Positions 33,239 through 43,101 of a DNA stretch of 64,000 nt are shown here, piece by piece. The notes under the pieces were generated by a model. The model saw only the letters and a program-made list of their open reading frames with translations. It had not been told where the DNA came from and did not search any database. This DNA is from Agarophyton chilense (lineage: Eukaryota > Rhodophyta > Florideophyceae > Gracilariales > Gracilariaceae), in the NCBI GenBank assembly GCA_030374765.1, contig JARGXX010000115.1, forward strand, positions 744,001 to 808,000, in the 5' to 3' direction. The first letter of the stretch is position 1, and each line of letters opens with the position of its first letter. Position numbers and translations under genes: made by a program.

Positions 33239-33252
33239 TTGGTTATTGGGCC
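33239..33252 (+). other. Primer-binding site of young copia element
   Basis: TTGGTTATTGGGCC follows the LTR at once. It resembles the half-tRNA initiator-Met site of copy 1 (GGTTATGGGCC) with one extra T. Confidence 0.6.
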
Positions 33253-33322
33253 TACACACTACACTGTGTATATCGATATATATATACTCTTTCAGATATC
33301 TTTACTGTCTTTCTGTCTAACA

Positions 33323-35764
33323 ATGGAGAAAGACAAGATTCGAATTAAGCCTTATGAAGAGAAAGACGACTACAAACTTTGGCGCATCAGAATCGAAGCT
33401 GCTTGCGATGCCAAAGGTATTGGCACTGTCCTCCAGCATAGTCGAAATCCTTTCTCCAGCGACGATGAAAAACGCAAAGAGTTCGAACACAACCAGAAGA
33501 AAGCTAGTGGAATGATCGTCGCAGCTCTGTCCAATGAAGCATTACGCGTAGTTCAATCCGAAATTGGTCATCCTCTTAAAATGCTAAAACGCCTTGACGA
33601 CAGGTACGCTTCAAAATCGACAGTATCGTGCATTGCAAAAATGTGCGAACTGGTAACACTACGATACTATTGTCTTGATCAGAATATGGGAATGCACATA
33701 GATAAAATGGCAGGCATTGTAGAACAACTGGCAAGTATGGACACAAAACTTCCTGAAGAACTCTCTGTAGCACTGCTTGTCTCATCTATTTCTGCAGCTC
33801 AACTGAATCTAGTCTGTGCTGCTATCAAAACTCTTCCATCAGATAACGTAACATGGGATACTGTATCATCACGCTTGCTTGATGAAACGCGTTCCCTTGC
33901 AAACAACCGCTCTGAGCGATCAAATTCCGCAAGATCAAAATGTGAAATATGCGAACGTTCAGGGCACATTACCAAGAATTGCTTCCTCAATCCTCGTAAC
34001 CATAAAAACCGACTCAACCTTGGAGATAACAAAACATCCAGTTCATACATCTCAGACAAACAGGTATCAGAGAGCAGGGACACGAAGAAAGATGACGACC
34101 AATCTAAGCCTCCAAGAACTGTAAACCGAAATCGAGCAGCAGTTGTCAAAACTAGAGCAATGATGACTCGCGCTCAATCGTCTGACCTTCTTCTGCTTGA
34201 TTCTGGCACTACTACTCATCTCAATCCATACAGTTCTCGACTAATAGATCCTCAGACCTGTCATGTTCCGATTTCTCTTGGCGATGATTCTACGATCTAT
34301 GCTACGGAACAAGGAGTCCGCAAAGTAGAATGGACCTTTGATGGAGCCACTACATCTGTTCATTTAACCAACACTCTTGCCTCAACGGATCTAGCAATGA
34401 GCTTACTATCCATTCCAGCCTTGACAGAAAAACGAATTGCTGTAGTATTCCTCCCGGATGAAGCGCTTTTGATTGATATGGACAATGATTCCGAAATCAT
34501 TGGTTCAGCACCAAAGCATCCTGACGGGCTCTACTACATATCAGAAAACATTCAAAAGTGTACTTCGTCACCAACACTTTCTGAAAAGAACCGTGCGTTT
34601 ATGGCGAAAGTGCGTTGTTTTTTACACAAAACGACACAACCAAGCCGCACAGAAGCCAATGTTGACAGAGATGTAGACGCCGTTGATGACTTTGTAGACG
34701 CAACTGTGCCTACACAATCAGAAACCAACAGTGCAGACATCAACATCTGGCATTGGAGACTTGCGCACGCTGTAGATATGAAGGATATCAAAACAATGAT
34801 GAAAGAAAAACTTCTGCCCCTGTATAAGGAAACCAAACAAAAATGCGACCCGTGTACCAAAGGGAAATTTAAGAAATCCTATCGCGGAAGTCTAACCTCA
34901 GTTTCTCAAGCAGGACACCTTCATACGGATATAGCAGATGCTGGAACATTGTCTGGAGACGGACACCGGTATTACCTGATCATCGTTGACGCATTCACTC
35001 GTTTTATTTATGGAAAACCTCTTCAGAACAAAGGAGAGGCTTCGGAACATATTATCAATTACCAGAAATGGTTTGAAAGGCAGTCCGGAAATCATGTACT
35101 TTCTTTGCATTCGGACAGAGGAAAAGAATTTTATCGGGCTCGAAAGAAATTTCAAAAGCTTGGCATCAACACCTCTGAGACAAGCACACACACACCAGCG
35201 TCCAAAGGTCTCGCCGAACGGTACATTGGCGTTCCACAAGGCTCCATTAAAGCTGCTCTGAATCATGCGAAACTTCCAACGAAATTTTGGCACTACGCTT
35301 TAAAGCAAGTAGTCAATGCCCGCAATATGTCTATCCAACGCACCACGCAAAAGATTCCATATGTAGAGCTGCTCAAGGAATATCCACCATATGCAAAACA
35401 CCTAAAATCATTTGGTTGTCGTGCATTAGTTCTCCAAAACGAAAAACAGCTTCGAAAGATGCAGCCTAGGTTACGAGAAGGTGTTAATCTCGGTCACATC
35501 CAAGGCGGAATGCACTTTATCCTCACATCAGAAGGAATCATTCAAACGAAGCACGTTCGCTTCATTGAATCCGAATTTCCTAGACTGTCCTTTCTTACCA
35601 TAGAATCAAGCAGAGCTACATCTGAGGAAGCTTCCAATGTAGACCACACGCTGTTTCACATCCCAGACTCAAACCCTGCACTGGATAGTGAAGATGAGAA
35701 TTCAGTACTCACTTCACTAACTCACTTCACTAACTCACTACCCCGAAAAGGAGTCCACTTATGA
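33323..35764 (+). CDS. copia Gag-protease-integrase polyprotein
   Basis: The frame opens with ATG at 33323 (MEKDKIRIKPYEEKDDYKLW), 85 bp after the LTR, and runs 813 codons. Parts in order: copia gag (UBN2-like, about residues 1-200), CCHC zinc knuckle CEICERSGHITKNC (about 210), retropepsin LLLLDSGTTTHL (about 295), pre-integrase zinc region (HWRLAH and CDPC, about 480-520), integrase core with LHTDIADAGTL, LHSDRGKEFYR and SKGLAERYIG as the D-D-E set (about 530-650), and a C-terminal region. In the nucleus of a host cell these proteins package, mature and insert element cDNA. The frame is open throughout. Confidence 0.93.
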   Translation: MEKDKIRIKPYEEKDDYKLWRIRIEAACDAKGIGTVLQHSRNPFSSDDEKRKEFEHNQKKASGMIVAALSNEALRVVQSEIGHPLKMLKRLDDRYASKSTVSCIAKMCELVTLRYYCLDQNMGMHIDKMAGIVEQLASMDTKLPEELSVALLVSSISAAQLNLVCAAIKTLPSDNVTWDTVSSRLLDETRSLANNRSERSNSARSKCEICERSGHITKNCFLNPRNHKNRLNLGDNKTSSSYISDKQVSESRDTKKDDDQSKPPRTVNRNRAAVVKTRAMMTRAQSSDLLLLDSGTTTHLNPYSSRLIDPQTCHVPISLGDDSTIYATEQGVRKVEWTFDGATTSVHLTNTLASTDLAMSLLSIPALTEKRIAVVFLPDEALLIDMDNDSEIIGSAPKHPDGLYYISENIQKCTSSPTLSEKNRAFMAKVRCFLHKTTQPSRTEANVDRDVDAVDDFVDATVPTQSETNSADINIWHWRLAHAVDMKDIKTMMKEKLLPLYKETKQKCDPCTKGKFKKSYRGSLTSVSQAGHLHTDIADAGTLSGDGHRYYLIIVDAFTRFIYGKPLQNKGEASEHIINYQKWFERQSGNHVLSLHSDRGKEFYRARKKFQKLGINTSETSTHTPASKGLAERYIGVPQGSIKAALNHAKLPTKFWHYALKQVVNARNMSIQRTTQKIPYVELLKEYPPYAKHLKSFGCRALVLQNEKQLRKMQPRLREGVNLGHIQGGMHFILTSEGIIQTKHVRFIESEFPRLSFLTIESSRATSEEASNVDHTLFHIPDSNPALDSEDENSVLTSLTHFTNSLPRKGVHL

Positions 35765-35909
35765 TCCGGAAATCGGTGGAAAGCTCTCGGATTGTGAGGA
35801 AGATACGGTCGCTTCCTGCTCAGTTGCCCACGTACTGCCGTCAAAGATTAGTACAGGAGATGAACCAACGCTAAAACAGGCACTGAAATCGAACGAAGCC
35901 TCTTTCTGG

Positions 35910-37412
35910 TTGGAAAGCATTAAGAAAGAGTTTGAAACCATCATCAAACTTGGTACATACGTCAACGCCGACGCTAACCATGGAAAAGCGATTCCTTCTG
36001 GTATTATACTGCGTATTAAACGTGACCATAATGGCGCTCCAGCCCGATTCAAGGCCCGTCTGGTGGCTAGAGTAAACTTTCAGGTTGACTGCAACAAGTC
36101 CGACCTGTACGCACCTGTTCTTAACTTTGAACTCTTTCGTTTCATTCTAGCAGTCTCAACAGCCCTTGGGTGGGATCGCCAACATGTGGACATTAAGGGA
36201 GCATTCCTACATGCTCCAATCCCTGAAGACGCACCTATATGGATTAGGCTACCAAAAATAGATCAAATTCCGGAAGCCGATGGTCGCATTGTTAAGTTTG
36301 TCAAATCATTGTACGGGACACGTCAGGCTCCAAAATTGTGGTTTGAGAACCTTAGGTGTTTTCTAATCTCGATGGGATTCAAACAGGCAGTATCCCATCC
36401 ATGCATGTTAATTTATTCCGATCACGAAATTGCCGTTATTGTTCTGGCATACGTTGACGACATTTGTATTTTTGGTCCATCGCGACGTACCAAATGGGTG
36501 AAGAACAAACTTTCCGGTCAATATGATGTCAGCGACCTGGAAAGAACAGACCTCTATCTGGGTGTTTCAATCAATGAAACCGAATCTACAGTACATCTTC
36601 ATCAGAAACCATTGATTGACAACATCATCGATTTGTGTCATATGACCACAGCAAAACCAGTTTCTCATCCACTCTCTTGTGGTCATTGCTTGTATGATGC
36701 GAGAACACCGAGAACCAAAGAGGAATCCCTTCAAATGGAAAACGTGCCGTATAGAGAAGCCCTTGGATCTCTTTTATTTCTAAGCACTCGCACACGTCCT
36801 GATCTGGCAACCGCAGTCTCGCTTCTAGGAAAATATGCTTCAGCGCCGAAACCAGAACACTGGAACTGCTTGAAAAACGTAGTACGCTATCTCAAAGGCA
36901 CAAAAGAATTTACTCTGCAGCTTTCGAAAAGTATTGACCTCAAGATTGTAGCATGGTCTGATGCAGACTGGGCCAGAGACCTCGAAAAACGGAGATCTAG
37001 CGGTGGTCACTACATCTCTATTGGGGGGTTTCCTATCATATGGAGCTCAAAACTTCAGAAATCTACAGCTCTCTCTACCTCTGAAGCGGAGTTTTATGCC
37101 CTTTCAGAATGTATACGCCAGCTTCAATGGGTAAGGAACGTTATGAAAGAGATCAACATGCCAATGACAACACCAATCCCAGTATTTCAAGACAATCTTG
37201 GAACAATCCAGTGGTCCAAAGAATATCTAGGAATGCGACGAGTGAAGCATGTCGATAATCGCTTTAACTATGTACTAGATGCTGTGAAAGACGGAGCAGC
37301 TGATACTATCTACGTTCCTTCAAAGGAAAATCATGCTGATATACTAACGAAGACATTAAGCGGAAGCTTTTTTGCCGATCATCGTGATGCATTATGTGTT
37401 ATTCCCTTTTAA
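35910..37412 (+). CDS. copia reverse transcriptase-RNase H
   Basis: A 500-codon open frame (opens before an in-frame TTG; the coding sense continues upstream into the end of the first frame). Reverse transcriptase blocks: FWLESIKKEFETI, ALGWDRQHVDIKGAFLHAP (first Asp), YGTRQAPKLWFENL, LAYVDDICIFG (YVDD pair). RNase H: AWSDADWARD, STALSTSEAEFYALSECI, QDNLGTIQ and KENHADILTK, all kept. It copies element RNA into DNA and removes the template. It looks intact as a frame. Confidence 0.93.
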   Translation: MESIKKEFETIIKLGTYVNADANHGKAIPSGIILRIKRDHNGAPARFKARLVARVNFQVDCNKSDLYAPVLNFELFRFILAVSTALGWDRQHVDIKGAFLHAPIPEDAPIWIRLPKIDQIPEADGRIVKFVKSLYGTRQAPKLWFENLRCFLISMGFKQAVSHPCMLIYSDHEIAVIVLAYVDDICIFGPSRRTKWVKNKLSGQYDVSDLERTDLYLGVSINETESTVHLHQKPLIDNIIDLCHMTTAKPVSHPLSCGHCLYDARTPRTKEESLQMENVPYREALGSLLFLSTRTRPDLATAVSLLGKYASAPKPEHWNCLKNVVRYLKGTKEFTLQLSKSIDLKIVAWSDADWARDLEKRRSSGGHYISIGGFPIIWSSKLQKSTALSTSEAEFYALSECIRQLQWVRNVMKEINMPMTTPIPVFQDNLGTIQWSKEYLGMRRVKHVDNRFNYVLDAVKDGAADTIYVPSKENHADILTKTLSGSFFADHRDALCVIPF

Positions 37413-37416
37413 GGTC

Positions 37417-37425
37417 GAGGGGGGG
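37417..37425 (+). other. Polypurine tract of young copia element
   Basis: GAGGGGGGG directly before the TG of the 3' LTR, the normal place for plus-strand priming. Confidence 0.8.
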
Positions 37426-37636
37426 TGTCAGAGTCCGTCAAGGACACTCATAATGCATCACGGACGTTTACAACCGTTGTGCTATGTTATTTTGTATGTT
37501 CATATTCTCAATAGTTTCACGACCGCTCTTATCCTACCGTTTACATTATGCTTGCTGTATATAAAGGTCTCGCAGTGAGAGCGTTTCTGCTCTCACTTCC
37601 GAGACAACTCTTTGTTGTTCACTGTTTCTTCACTCA
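37426..37636 (+). repeat. 3' LTR of young copia element (211 bp)
   Basis: Matches 33028-33238 with about 3 differences. Ends TTCTTCACTCA. Confidence 0.95.
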
Positions 37637-37643
37637 TAAAACC

Positions 37644-38390
37644 TCAACAAGGAGGAGGAAGTGGAGTCGGTTTCAATATTCCTCCCCAAATTCTGTTTGA
37701 TGAACCTAAAAAGTTCGTCGGCATACTCAATCACCTCAAGGAGCTATCGAGTGAAAAGAAGGCCGGAATTAGAAAGATGCGGAAAGTGGCAACTCCGTCA
37801 CAAGCAGCAAAAGCAAAGCGCTCGGAGCAGTATCTAGAAGTGGTTCAGAACGCATTGATTTGGCGCATGCTCATTTTGAATCGACGGCGACTGCAAACTA
37901 GTTCTGTTTATAACGTTAGTCAAACGAAAGCTTCAAGAGCCGATGCGATCATTGAAGCCGAACAGATTGCAGAAAAACAACCGGATATCCAAGTAGAACT
38001 TACAAGAACACCCAAAACGAAATCCCTGATCTGTTAAATCGCATACATGACACAGAAGCTGAAAATTGCAACTGTTTTAAATTTTTTTCGTAACCCCTAC
38101 CGACCCAAACCATCACAACAACTGATCAACATGCACTTCCAGGTACATGTATTTATACGGTTAAAACAACAGTTCCTACAGTCATTCCGGGACTACCAGA
38201 AACAATTGAAGAGGCCGTACAAATGTGGTGATATGGAAACGGGGAACGATTTTATCCGACTCATATATTCGATAGAGCTGAGAAGCGTGGAGAGATTATA
38301 CATACATATTCGGACCAGTACTGGAGAGAGTCCGGTCAGAAGGCCACATATTATAAAATAAAGAAGTTGACGAAGCTTGTAAGTGAGTAA
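37644..38390 (+). pseudogene. GCR1_C-like protein, decayed, split by copia insertion
   Basis: Right of the copia LTR a frame reads GGGSGVGFNIPPQILFDEPK, then FVGILNHLKELSSEKKAG and YLEVVQNALIWRMLILNRRR, up to a stop at 38037. After a frame change near 38020 it continues IPDLLNRIHDTEAEN and, near 38180-38390, VIPGLPETIEEAVQMW, YGNGERFYPTHIFDRAEK, then YSDQYWRESGQKATYYKIKK. The last block, with an aromatic- and Lys-rich end, resembles the GCR1_C DNA-binding domain found in fungal regulators and in Crypton-derived genes. A TGA stands where Trp is expected in the EEAVQMW region (about 38229-38231). The assignment is tentative. Confidence 0.4.
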
Positions 38391-39512
38391 GTTCCTGACT
38401 CGGATCTGTTCGACGTAACAAGCGCTCCTAAAACACTCCTAAGCGCTGTTTCCGAATCTTCTGTCTTGAGTACAGAATCAGAGATTGCATTGACGCTTCA
38501 ATGTAGCTCCGCTGAACACAAAGTTGTAAGCAAATTCGTACGGTTGTTTTAATTGGAGTAACGCTTACAAATTGATACCATCGCAACTGCATCATCGCTT
38601 TCAAACTGTCTTCTAGTACAAAGATATCTCCATCACCTCCGAACCCCTGCTTGTGCGCTTCTAAGAGGTGTTCAGTAGAAATGAAATGACGGGCTTGATA
38701 GAGTTTTATTTGAGTCACTGACATGCGTATTCTGTTGAACTCGCTGACGAGCGCACAGTGAGATTTGTTTAATTCCAGTGTGAGCTGCATAGTGCTCATT
38801 TTACAACCATCGCCGTGAGGTCAGAAGGCCGCATGACGGGCCACATTGCATACAACGGAACAAATTACGACGAATGGCGTAAATATTTTGTGCCTGTTAT
38901 TGATTAGGATCTGGATTTTTCATTATCATGATTGCTATTTCAATTGCAAATATGTGTTGAAGCTGGATAGAGATGATTGAGAGAGTTTCAGTTCAAGGTA
39001 GTTTCGAAACAGGGCAACTGAGGAATACCCTGTAACACGGAAGTCTGTACAAAACGTTTTCTCGGATCGTCTTCAGAGTCTAGCTGAGCTCTGCTAGACT
39101 CTGCTCCTCAAGTCTTTATGTAATGCTAGCTTTCTAACATAATGGCATCGTGACGGGTCTACTGCAAGTAACGTTCTATCGGAAAAGGCTAGTCCTAGAC
39201 ACAGACAATAGAACATTAATGTATGTTTGAGGTAACAGAAGAGTTCTGTGACACCTACCCGAGATTTGTATGAGTCAACGTTTGGTAGACTTGCGCCTGT
39301 AATATAGTGAGCTACACCGATGAGGTAGTTGTGCCACATGGTGGACCTGGATGGTTTCCGGTATGCGCCGTGTACTAGAGTGGTTTAGTTCGTCTGTGTT
39401 CTTGGAAAGCAAGTATTAGCAGCTAGTTTAGTATGCGGGAAGATATCCGGCAAAAAATCGGCGAAAAATGACGGATTGTGAATGCAGAAGAAATTTCTGA
39501 TAATTTTTTAGA
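38391..39512. other. No secure gene; one 123-codon minus frame
   Basis: A minus frame at 38428-38799 (starts MSTMQLTLELNKSHC) has a helical look but no domain I recognise. The rest is AT-rich and empty as far as I can see. Confidence 0.35.
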
Positions 39513-39884
39513 GTGCCAGCTAGTTTTGACTTTCGATTCCTTTTTCATAATCCTGCACATTATGATTGGGAAACGAATGCAGAAGCCCCTGCTAGTTTAC
39601 CGCCTATATTTGGATGCCAAACGTTAGATATGAATGACAAAAGTCTGGCTCAAACACCCTCACATCAACCCCGCCCGCCACCACTCTTCTCCCAAACACC
39701 CTTCCCATCCTCCACCTCCATGGCTTCGCCTCAAAACCCTTTTGAAGATGGCAAAGCAGACATTGCTGTCGTTTCAATCTCCGGCACATCCTCTTCCCAG
39801 GTGATTGCGAACCCGCAGGTTTCCACAAACGTCTACTATACTACTGCTCCTTCGAGGGACACTCACCTTGCCGCCCATCTTTAG
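39513..39884 (+). CDS. Hypothetical protein with NPF motif, perhaps an N-terminal exon
   Basis: The best ATG in this frame is at 39720 and gives MASPQNPFEDGKADIAVVSI. The NPF motif near an acidic patch recalls the N-terminal tails of secretory-carrier membrane proteins, but no membrane domain follows before the stop. The upstream codons are Pro/Ser-rich. It may be a first exon or a fragment. Very uncertain. Confidence 0.2.
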   Translation: MPASFDFRFLFHNPAHYDWETNAEAPASLPPIFGCQTLDMNDKSLAQTPSHQPRPPPLFSQTPFPSSTSMASPQNPFEDGKADIAVVSISGTSSSQVIANPQVSTNVYYTTAPSRDTHLAAHL

Positions 39885-40340
39885 ATTTCGTGAAGGTTTG
39901 GATTCCGAGCGTGGTGCAAAGACACAGAGCATCGGGTTCATTGAACAAAATAGTTACCGTGTTCTACATTACAAGCGAAACACGTCACAGAGTCAGCCAC
40001 AAACCTCCTGAACACAAGTAGCGCAACATATGAACTTCAAATGATTTGTAAGAAACTATCGCTGCGGCGTGTCATCGTCGGGGTTGCTTACTCTAGCATG
40101 CAAGCACGAAGCTTTTGTCACACAGCATTTTGCAGTAACTCAGCCGCATTCGAATGTGTCCATCTCACTCTGCCGCACAATGATTAGTGTGTGGAATTTC
40201 CTCTCCATTCGTGCGCGTCATAGAGTTTGGACTGGCACTACATCATGCATTTCTGCATTTTTTTTTGGGAGGGGGGGGGGGGGGGGGACTTTGCTCTAAT
40301 TACTACAATCAATCGGTCCTCTGGGGCACTCTTCGCTTCC
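39885..40340. other. Non-coding stretch with poly-G run
   Basis: No gene. A run of G interrupted by a single A lies at about 40267-40287, just before a TATA box. Confidence 0.6.
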
Positions 40341-40349
40341 CTATAAAAG
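40341..40349 (+). promoter_or_regulatory. TATA box of a possible transcription unit
   Basis: CTATAAAAGC lies about 50 bp before an ATG at 40395. The following sequence looks like a leader and first exon (next entry). Confidence 0.5.
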
Positions 40350-40394
40350 CCACCAGTCCCATTCCGCCCCCTGTTCTCGTCTCGATCCCATGGA

Positions 40395-40605
40395 ATGGCC
40401 AACCCCCCTCCCCCCGCCTACCTCAAAGACAGGATTAGAAAATCCCTTCAGGTTTCACACATAGTCAACGCCGCTGGAAAGTGGTACGTATCTTGCTCTT
40501 CTCGCGTGTATTTCGACGCGTCGCCACAATGAATCGTGCACTAACCAACGCCCACTTTTCCTTCTTTGTGCAGGATCAGGTCGTAACAAGTCACCGGGAC
40601 CATCG
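40395..40605 (+). other. Possible first exon and intron, cut by the gypsy insertion
   Basis: From ATG 40395 the frame reads MANPPPPAYLKDRIRKSLQV and SHIVNAAGK. A candidate donor GTACGT stands at 40484 and a strong pyrimidine-rich acceptor TTCCTTCTTTGTGCAG ends at 40573. The sequence after it stays open in another frame up to the insertion point at 40605, and again beyond the right LTR (51811 to about 51940), where a CTAAC branch-like word and GCAG acceptor (about 51990) follow. Frames do not agree across the first intron as drawn, so the gene call is withheld. Confidence 0.3.
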
Positions 40606-41278
40606 TGTAGGACAATGCCCCCAAGGGGGAAAACCTACGAAGACGTCCGGTCAGTGCGAGCCGCAAGAGCGGGAATTGCCCAATGAAGGGGAGGAAAAGG
40701 GGAGGAAAATGGGAACGGAGGCAAGAGGGCGAGGTTGACCACGAGTCGCAAGAGGGGACTCGGGAATAGCCGGCACTGCCGGGTGTAGCAAACCGTATAC
40801 ACGGGCGGAACCACGAAAGTGGAAATAGATACCCAACACACGAAGGCTGCTTGAACGTCCAAGGGGGTTGGGAAGCCGTGCACCACGGGAAATCCCTCCG
40901 TAAGGAGTTGTATATCCGCGCAGGCGGTTCGACCCAGAGCCAAGATCTGGAAGACCAAGATCACCCTTGTTGGGGAGACTTTACTGGACCGGCGGCCGCG
41001 AGGCCGGCGGCCTAAGTACTGTAGTCACCGTAGAATAGAATAAATAAAGTCTATCCTAAATAGCTAAATGTCCGTCTAACAAAAGGGGCCAATCTGGCGC
41101 CCACGTGTCGCGCGGGCGCTGCGGTCACGTGTATGGCACCCGGCCCCGCCGGTTCATCACCGGCGTTCCGGGTGTCGCCGTGAAAACGGATTACTCCTAC
41201 TCATAACGAGGTTGCACGCCGGAGGCTCCGGAAAAAACTTAAGTCCCCAAGAACCTCCCTGGAGGACGTTGCTCTTCA
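40606..41278 (-). repeat. 3' LTR of the young chromovirus (673 bp)
   Basis: On the plus strand TGTAGGACAATGCC to TTGCTCTTCA. About 98% alike to 50947-51810 where aligned, but shorter. Contains the palindromic GGACCGGCGGCCGCGAGGCC region and an AATAGAATAAATAAA AT-rich word, and CGCCGGAGGC hairpin words. Confidence 0.95.
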
Positions 41279-41293
41279 TATCCCCCCCCTTAA
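41279..41293 (-). other. Polypurine tract of the young chromovirus
   Basis: The minus strand reads TTAAGGGGGGGGATA directly before the TG of the 3' LTR. Confidence 0.75.
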
Positions 41294-41325
41294 GACAGGG
41301 TGAACACCTCGAAGAGGAATTCGGC

Positions 41326-43101
41326 ATGGCAGCTCGTCATGATAAGAGCGCGTCCGACACTGGGTCTCCGGAAACCAACACACCTTCACCAAGGATCCCA
41401 CGCACGCTCTCCGCATCCGATTCCAACCACAGCAAATCAACACCCACCATGTCCAACCCCGACCGTCATAACACATCCGCGACTCCCGCCCTTGGCGGTT
41501 CCACCGGCTTCCGGTCCGCGCCCCACCCTGGGGATGTTACCAACCTCGCGTACGAAGACCGCCGTATTGGCGCCCGCTTTCGCGGACAGGCGGACCCACC
41601 GCAGTGGCCGACCTACGACGCTCTTGTGGGTGCAAATCCGAGAACTCGGCATGGCTCCGCGATGTTGCGGTATGCGCCTTGGTTTCACCCATTGGCTGTC
41701 CGCGACGAGGATTTGATGCAATCCTACACCGATAATTCGGAGATGCTCCCGGGCGACCTGCCCGGCGTGGTGACCATGTCCTGGGATTGGCGTAATCGCA
41801 TCGCCATCCCGGTACACCACATACTCCGCCGACGCGGTGAATCCTCTGCGGAGGCTCAGGCCGCGCTTGTGCGGATCACTTATCTCAGGCACCATCGGGC
41901 GCCTTTCGAGTTCCCGATACCGCCAAAGGTCGAATTCGAAGTCCACCTTTACCGCACTCGCGGGGAAATGTCGTACTGTAACCGTCTTAACGGATTGGAA
42001 ACCCTGGCTTGGAGGGGCACACCGATCGCTCGGCAAGAAGCCCTTTGCTGGGCACGACCGATTCATCGGGCAGAGTTCCGCTACCAACCGCGGCAGTCGC
42101 GCTCGAACTCCCTTCAGAACTTCATCCGCGATGAGCGGCGTTGGCGGGCCCGGACCGGGTATTTCGTACCGTACCAGAACACGGAGATTGAGTGCATCGC
42201 GCCTGCTCACCGACGTGGTCGGTATGTCAGTCTCCCAGACTGGTGGTCCTCCTTGGAGGCGGGCTGGGGTGGCTTCATTGAGCTGCCCCCAGTCTTCCCC
42301 TATGTAGGGTCGTCGTTCTTGAACGATCCCCAGTCGGGGTGGTGGTCCGTCGTGGTAAGCGAATGGGCCGTCCGCACTGCGGCTTTTATCCTCGCTGAGG
42401 CGTACGACCAATACCGATTGTGGTACGTGCCACCGCGTGTGCGGGCTGCGATCCGCCGTTTGGACATGCGCATCCCCCTCGGGGGCGAGGCGAACGAAGA
42501 AGAGATGCTGGGCCTCCTCGAATTTGTGGAGGGGGTCCAGTGGGATGAGGTCCCGCTGGAGAACTCCCAACGCATTCAACCGCGTCGCGGGTCTGGCCCC
42601 GGATTCGGGAGGAATACCGCGCTAGCGGGGGATTTCATCTACTTCGACCCCTGGGGTTATCACGAGATCAGCCGCAAGGAAGCGGAAGCCAACCGGCATG
42701 CGCCGCGTGAAGTCCCGGCCGACCACCCGCGAGGGTATGTCGACTCGAGCGACTATTACCGCGACTATGCGGATGGTGACCCGATGGTCGACAACGAACC
42801 GGAGGATCCGGGTTACGATCCGATGGAGGGTGACGAGTCCGGCGAGGCCGGTGAGGAGTCCGTTGAATACGGTGGTGCGGCTCCATCCGGGGCTGCTGAT
42901 GCCGTGCGAACGAATTCCTATCCGACTCCATCGGTGGCGGGCCCGCCTGCAACCGCCACTGGCGCGGAGCGGGGCGAGGTCTTCGCGCGCTTCCTTCGGG
43001 AGGTGGGGCTTCGCCCTTCCGAGATCTCGGGTGATGTGGCCGCCATGCGGGATGCCTTAGCCAACCGCCTGGGCGGGGGTCCACCTCGTGCGGAGGAATG
43101 A
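41326..43101 (+). CDS. Antisense ORF of the chromovirus, 591 aa, unknown function
   Basis: A long open frame on the strand opposite to gag and pol, between the chromodomain and the 3' LTR. ATG at 41326 (MAARHDKSASDTGSPETNTP) is 48 bp from the LTR, so transcription could start in or next to the LTR and run inward. The first 80 residues are Ser/Thr/Pro-rich. The middle (about 100-440) is Arg/Trp/Tyr-rich and looks folded (PGVVTMSWDWRNRIAIPVHH, RRGRYVSLPDWWSSLEAGWG, SEWAVRTAAFILAEAYDQY). The tail is acidic (YDPMEGDESGEAGEES) then ends in a helix (VFARFLREVGLRPSEISG). I recognise no domain. Antisense ORFs in the 3' region are known in Tat-lineage plant gypsy elements, but I see no likeness to them. 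The overlapping minus frame 41437-42579 is taken as its shadow. Confidence 0.75.
   Translation: MAARHDKSASDTGSPETNTPSPRIPRTLSASDSNHSKSTPTMSNPDRHNTSATPALGGSTGFRSAPHPGDVTNLAYEDRRIGARFRGQADPPQWPTYDALVGANPRTRHGSAMLRYAPWFHPLAVRDEDLMQSYTDNSEMLPGDLPGVVTMSWDWRNRIAIPVHHILRRRGESSAEAQAALVRITYLRHHRAPFEFPIPPKVEFEVHLYRTRGEMSYCNRLNGLETLAWRGTPIARQEALCWARPIHRAEFRYQPRQSRSNSLQNFIRDERRWRARTGYFVPYQNTEIECIAPAHRRGRYVSLPDWWSSLEAGWGGFIELPPVFPYVGSSFLNDPQSGWWSVVVSEWAVRTAAFILAEAYDQYRLWYVPPRVRAAIRRLDMRIPLGGEANEEEMLGLLEFVEGVQWDEVPLENSQRIQPRRGSGPGFGRNTALAGDFIYFDPWGYHEISRKEAEANRHAPREVPADHPRGYVDSSDYYRDYADGDPMVDNEPEDPGYDPMEGDESGEAGEESVEYGGAAPSGAADAVRTNSYPTPSVAGPPATATGAERGEVFARFLREVGLRPSEISGDVAAMRDALANRLGGGPPRAEE

Larger units (their letters stand above)
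33028..37638 (+). mobile_element. Ty1/copia element, young, nearly whole
   Basis: A 4.6-kb element with near-identical LTRs (33028-33238 and 37426-37636; about 3 differences in 211 bp). In order: primer-binding site, gag with zinc knuckle, protease, integrase (33323-35764), then reverse transcriptase and RNase H (35910-37412), purine tract 37417-37425. Protease, integrase, RT order is the Ty1/copia layout. AAACC occurs at 33023-33027 and again at 37639-37643, a 5-bp target duplication if two extra bases belong to the element end. It looks almost whole, with about one break between the two long frames. LTR similarity says recent insertion. Confidence 0.95.

Noticed and set aside
40573-40600. 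GGTCGTAACAAGTCACC resembles the 3' end of small-subunit rRNA (AGTCGTAACAAGG).
   Set aside because: Only about 11 bases agree and the sequence before it does not fold or read as rRNA. Taken as coincidence.
41437-42579. 380-codon minus-strand frame overlapping the antisense ORF.
   Set aside because: It is the mirror frame of the plus-strand ORF, has no domain, and falls where GC-rich codon use leaves the complementary strand free of stops.
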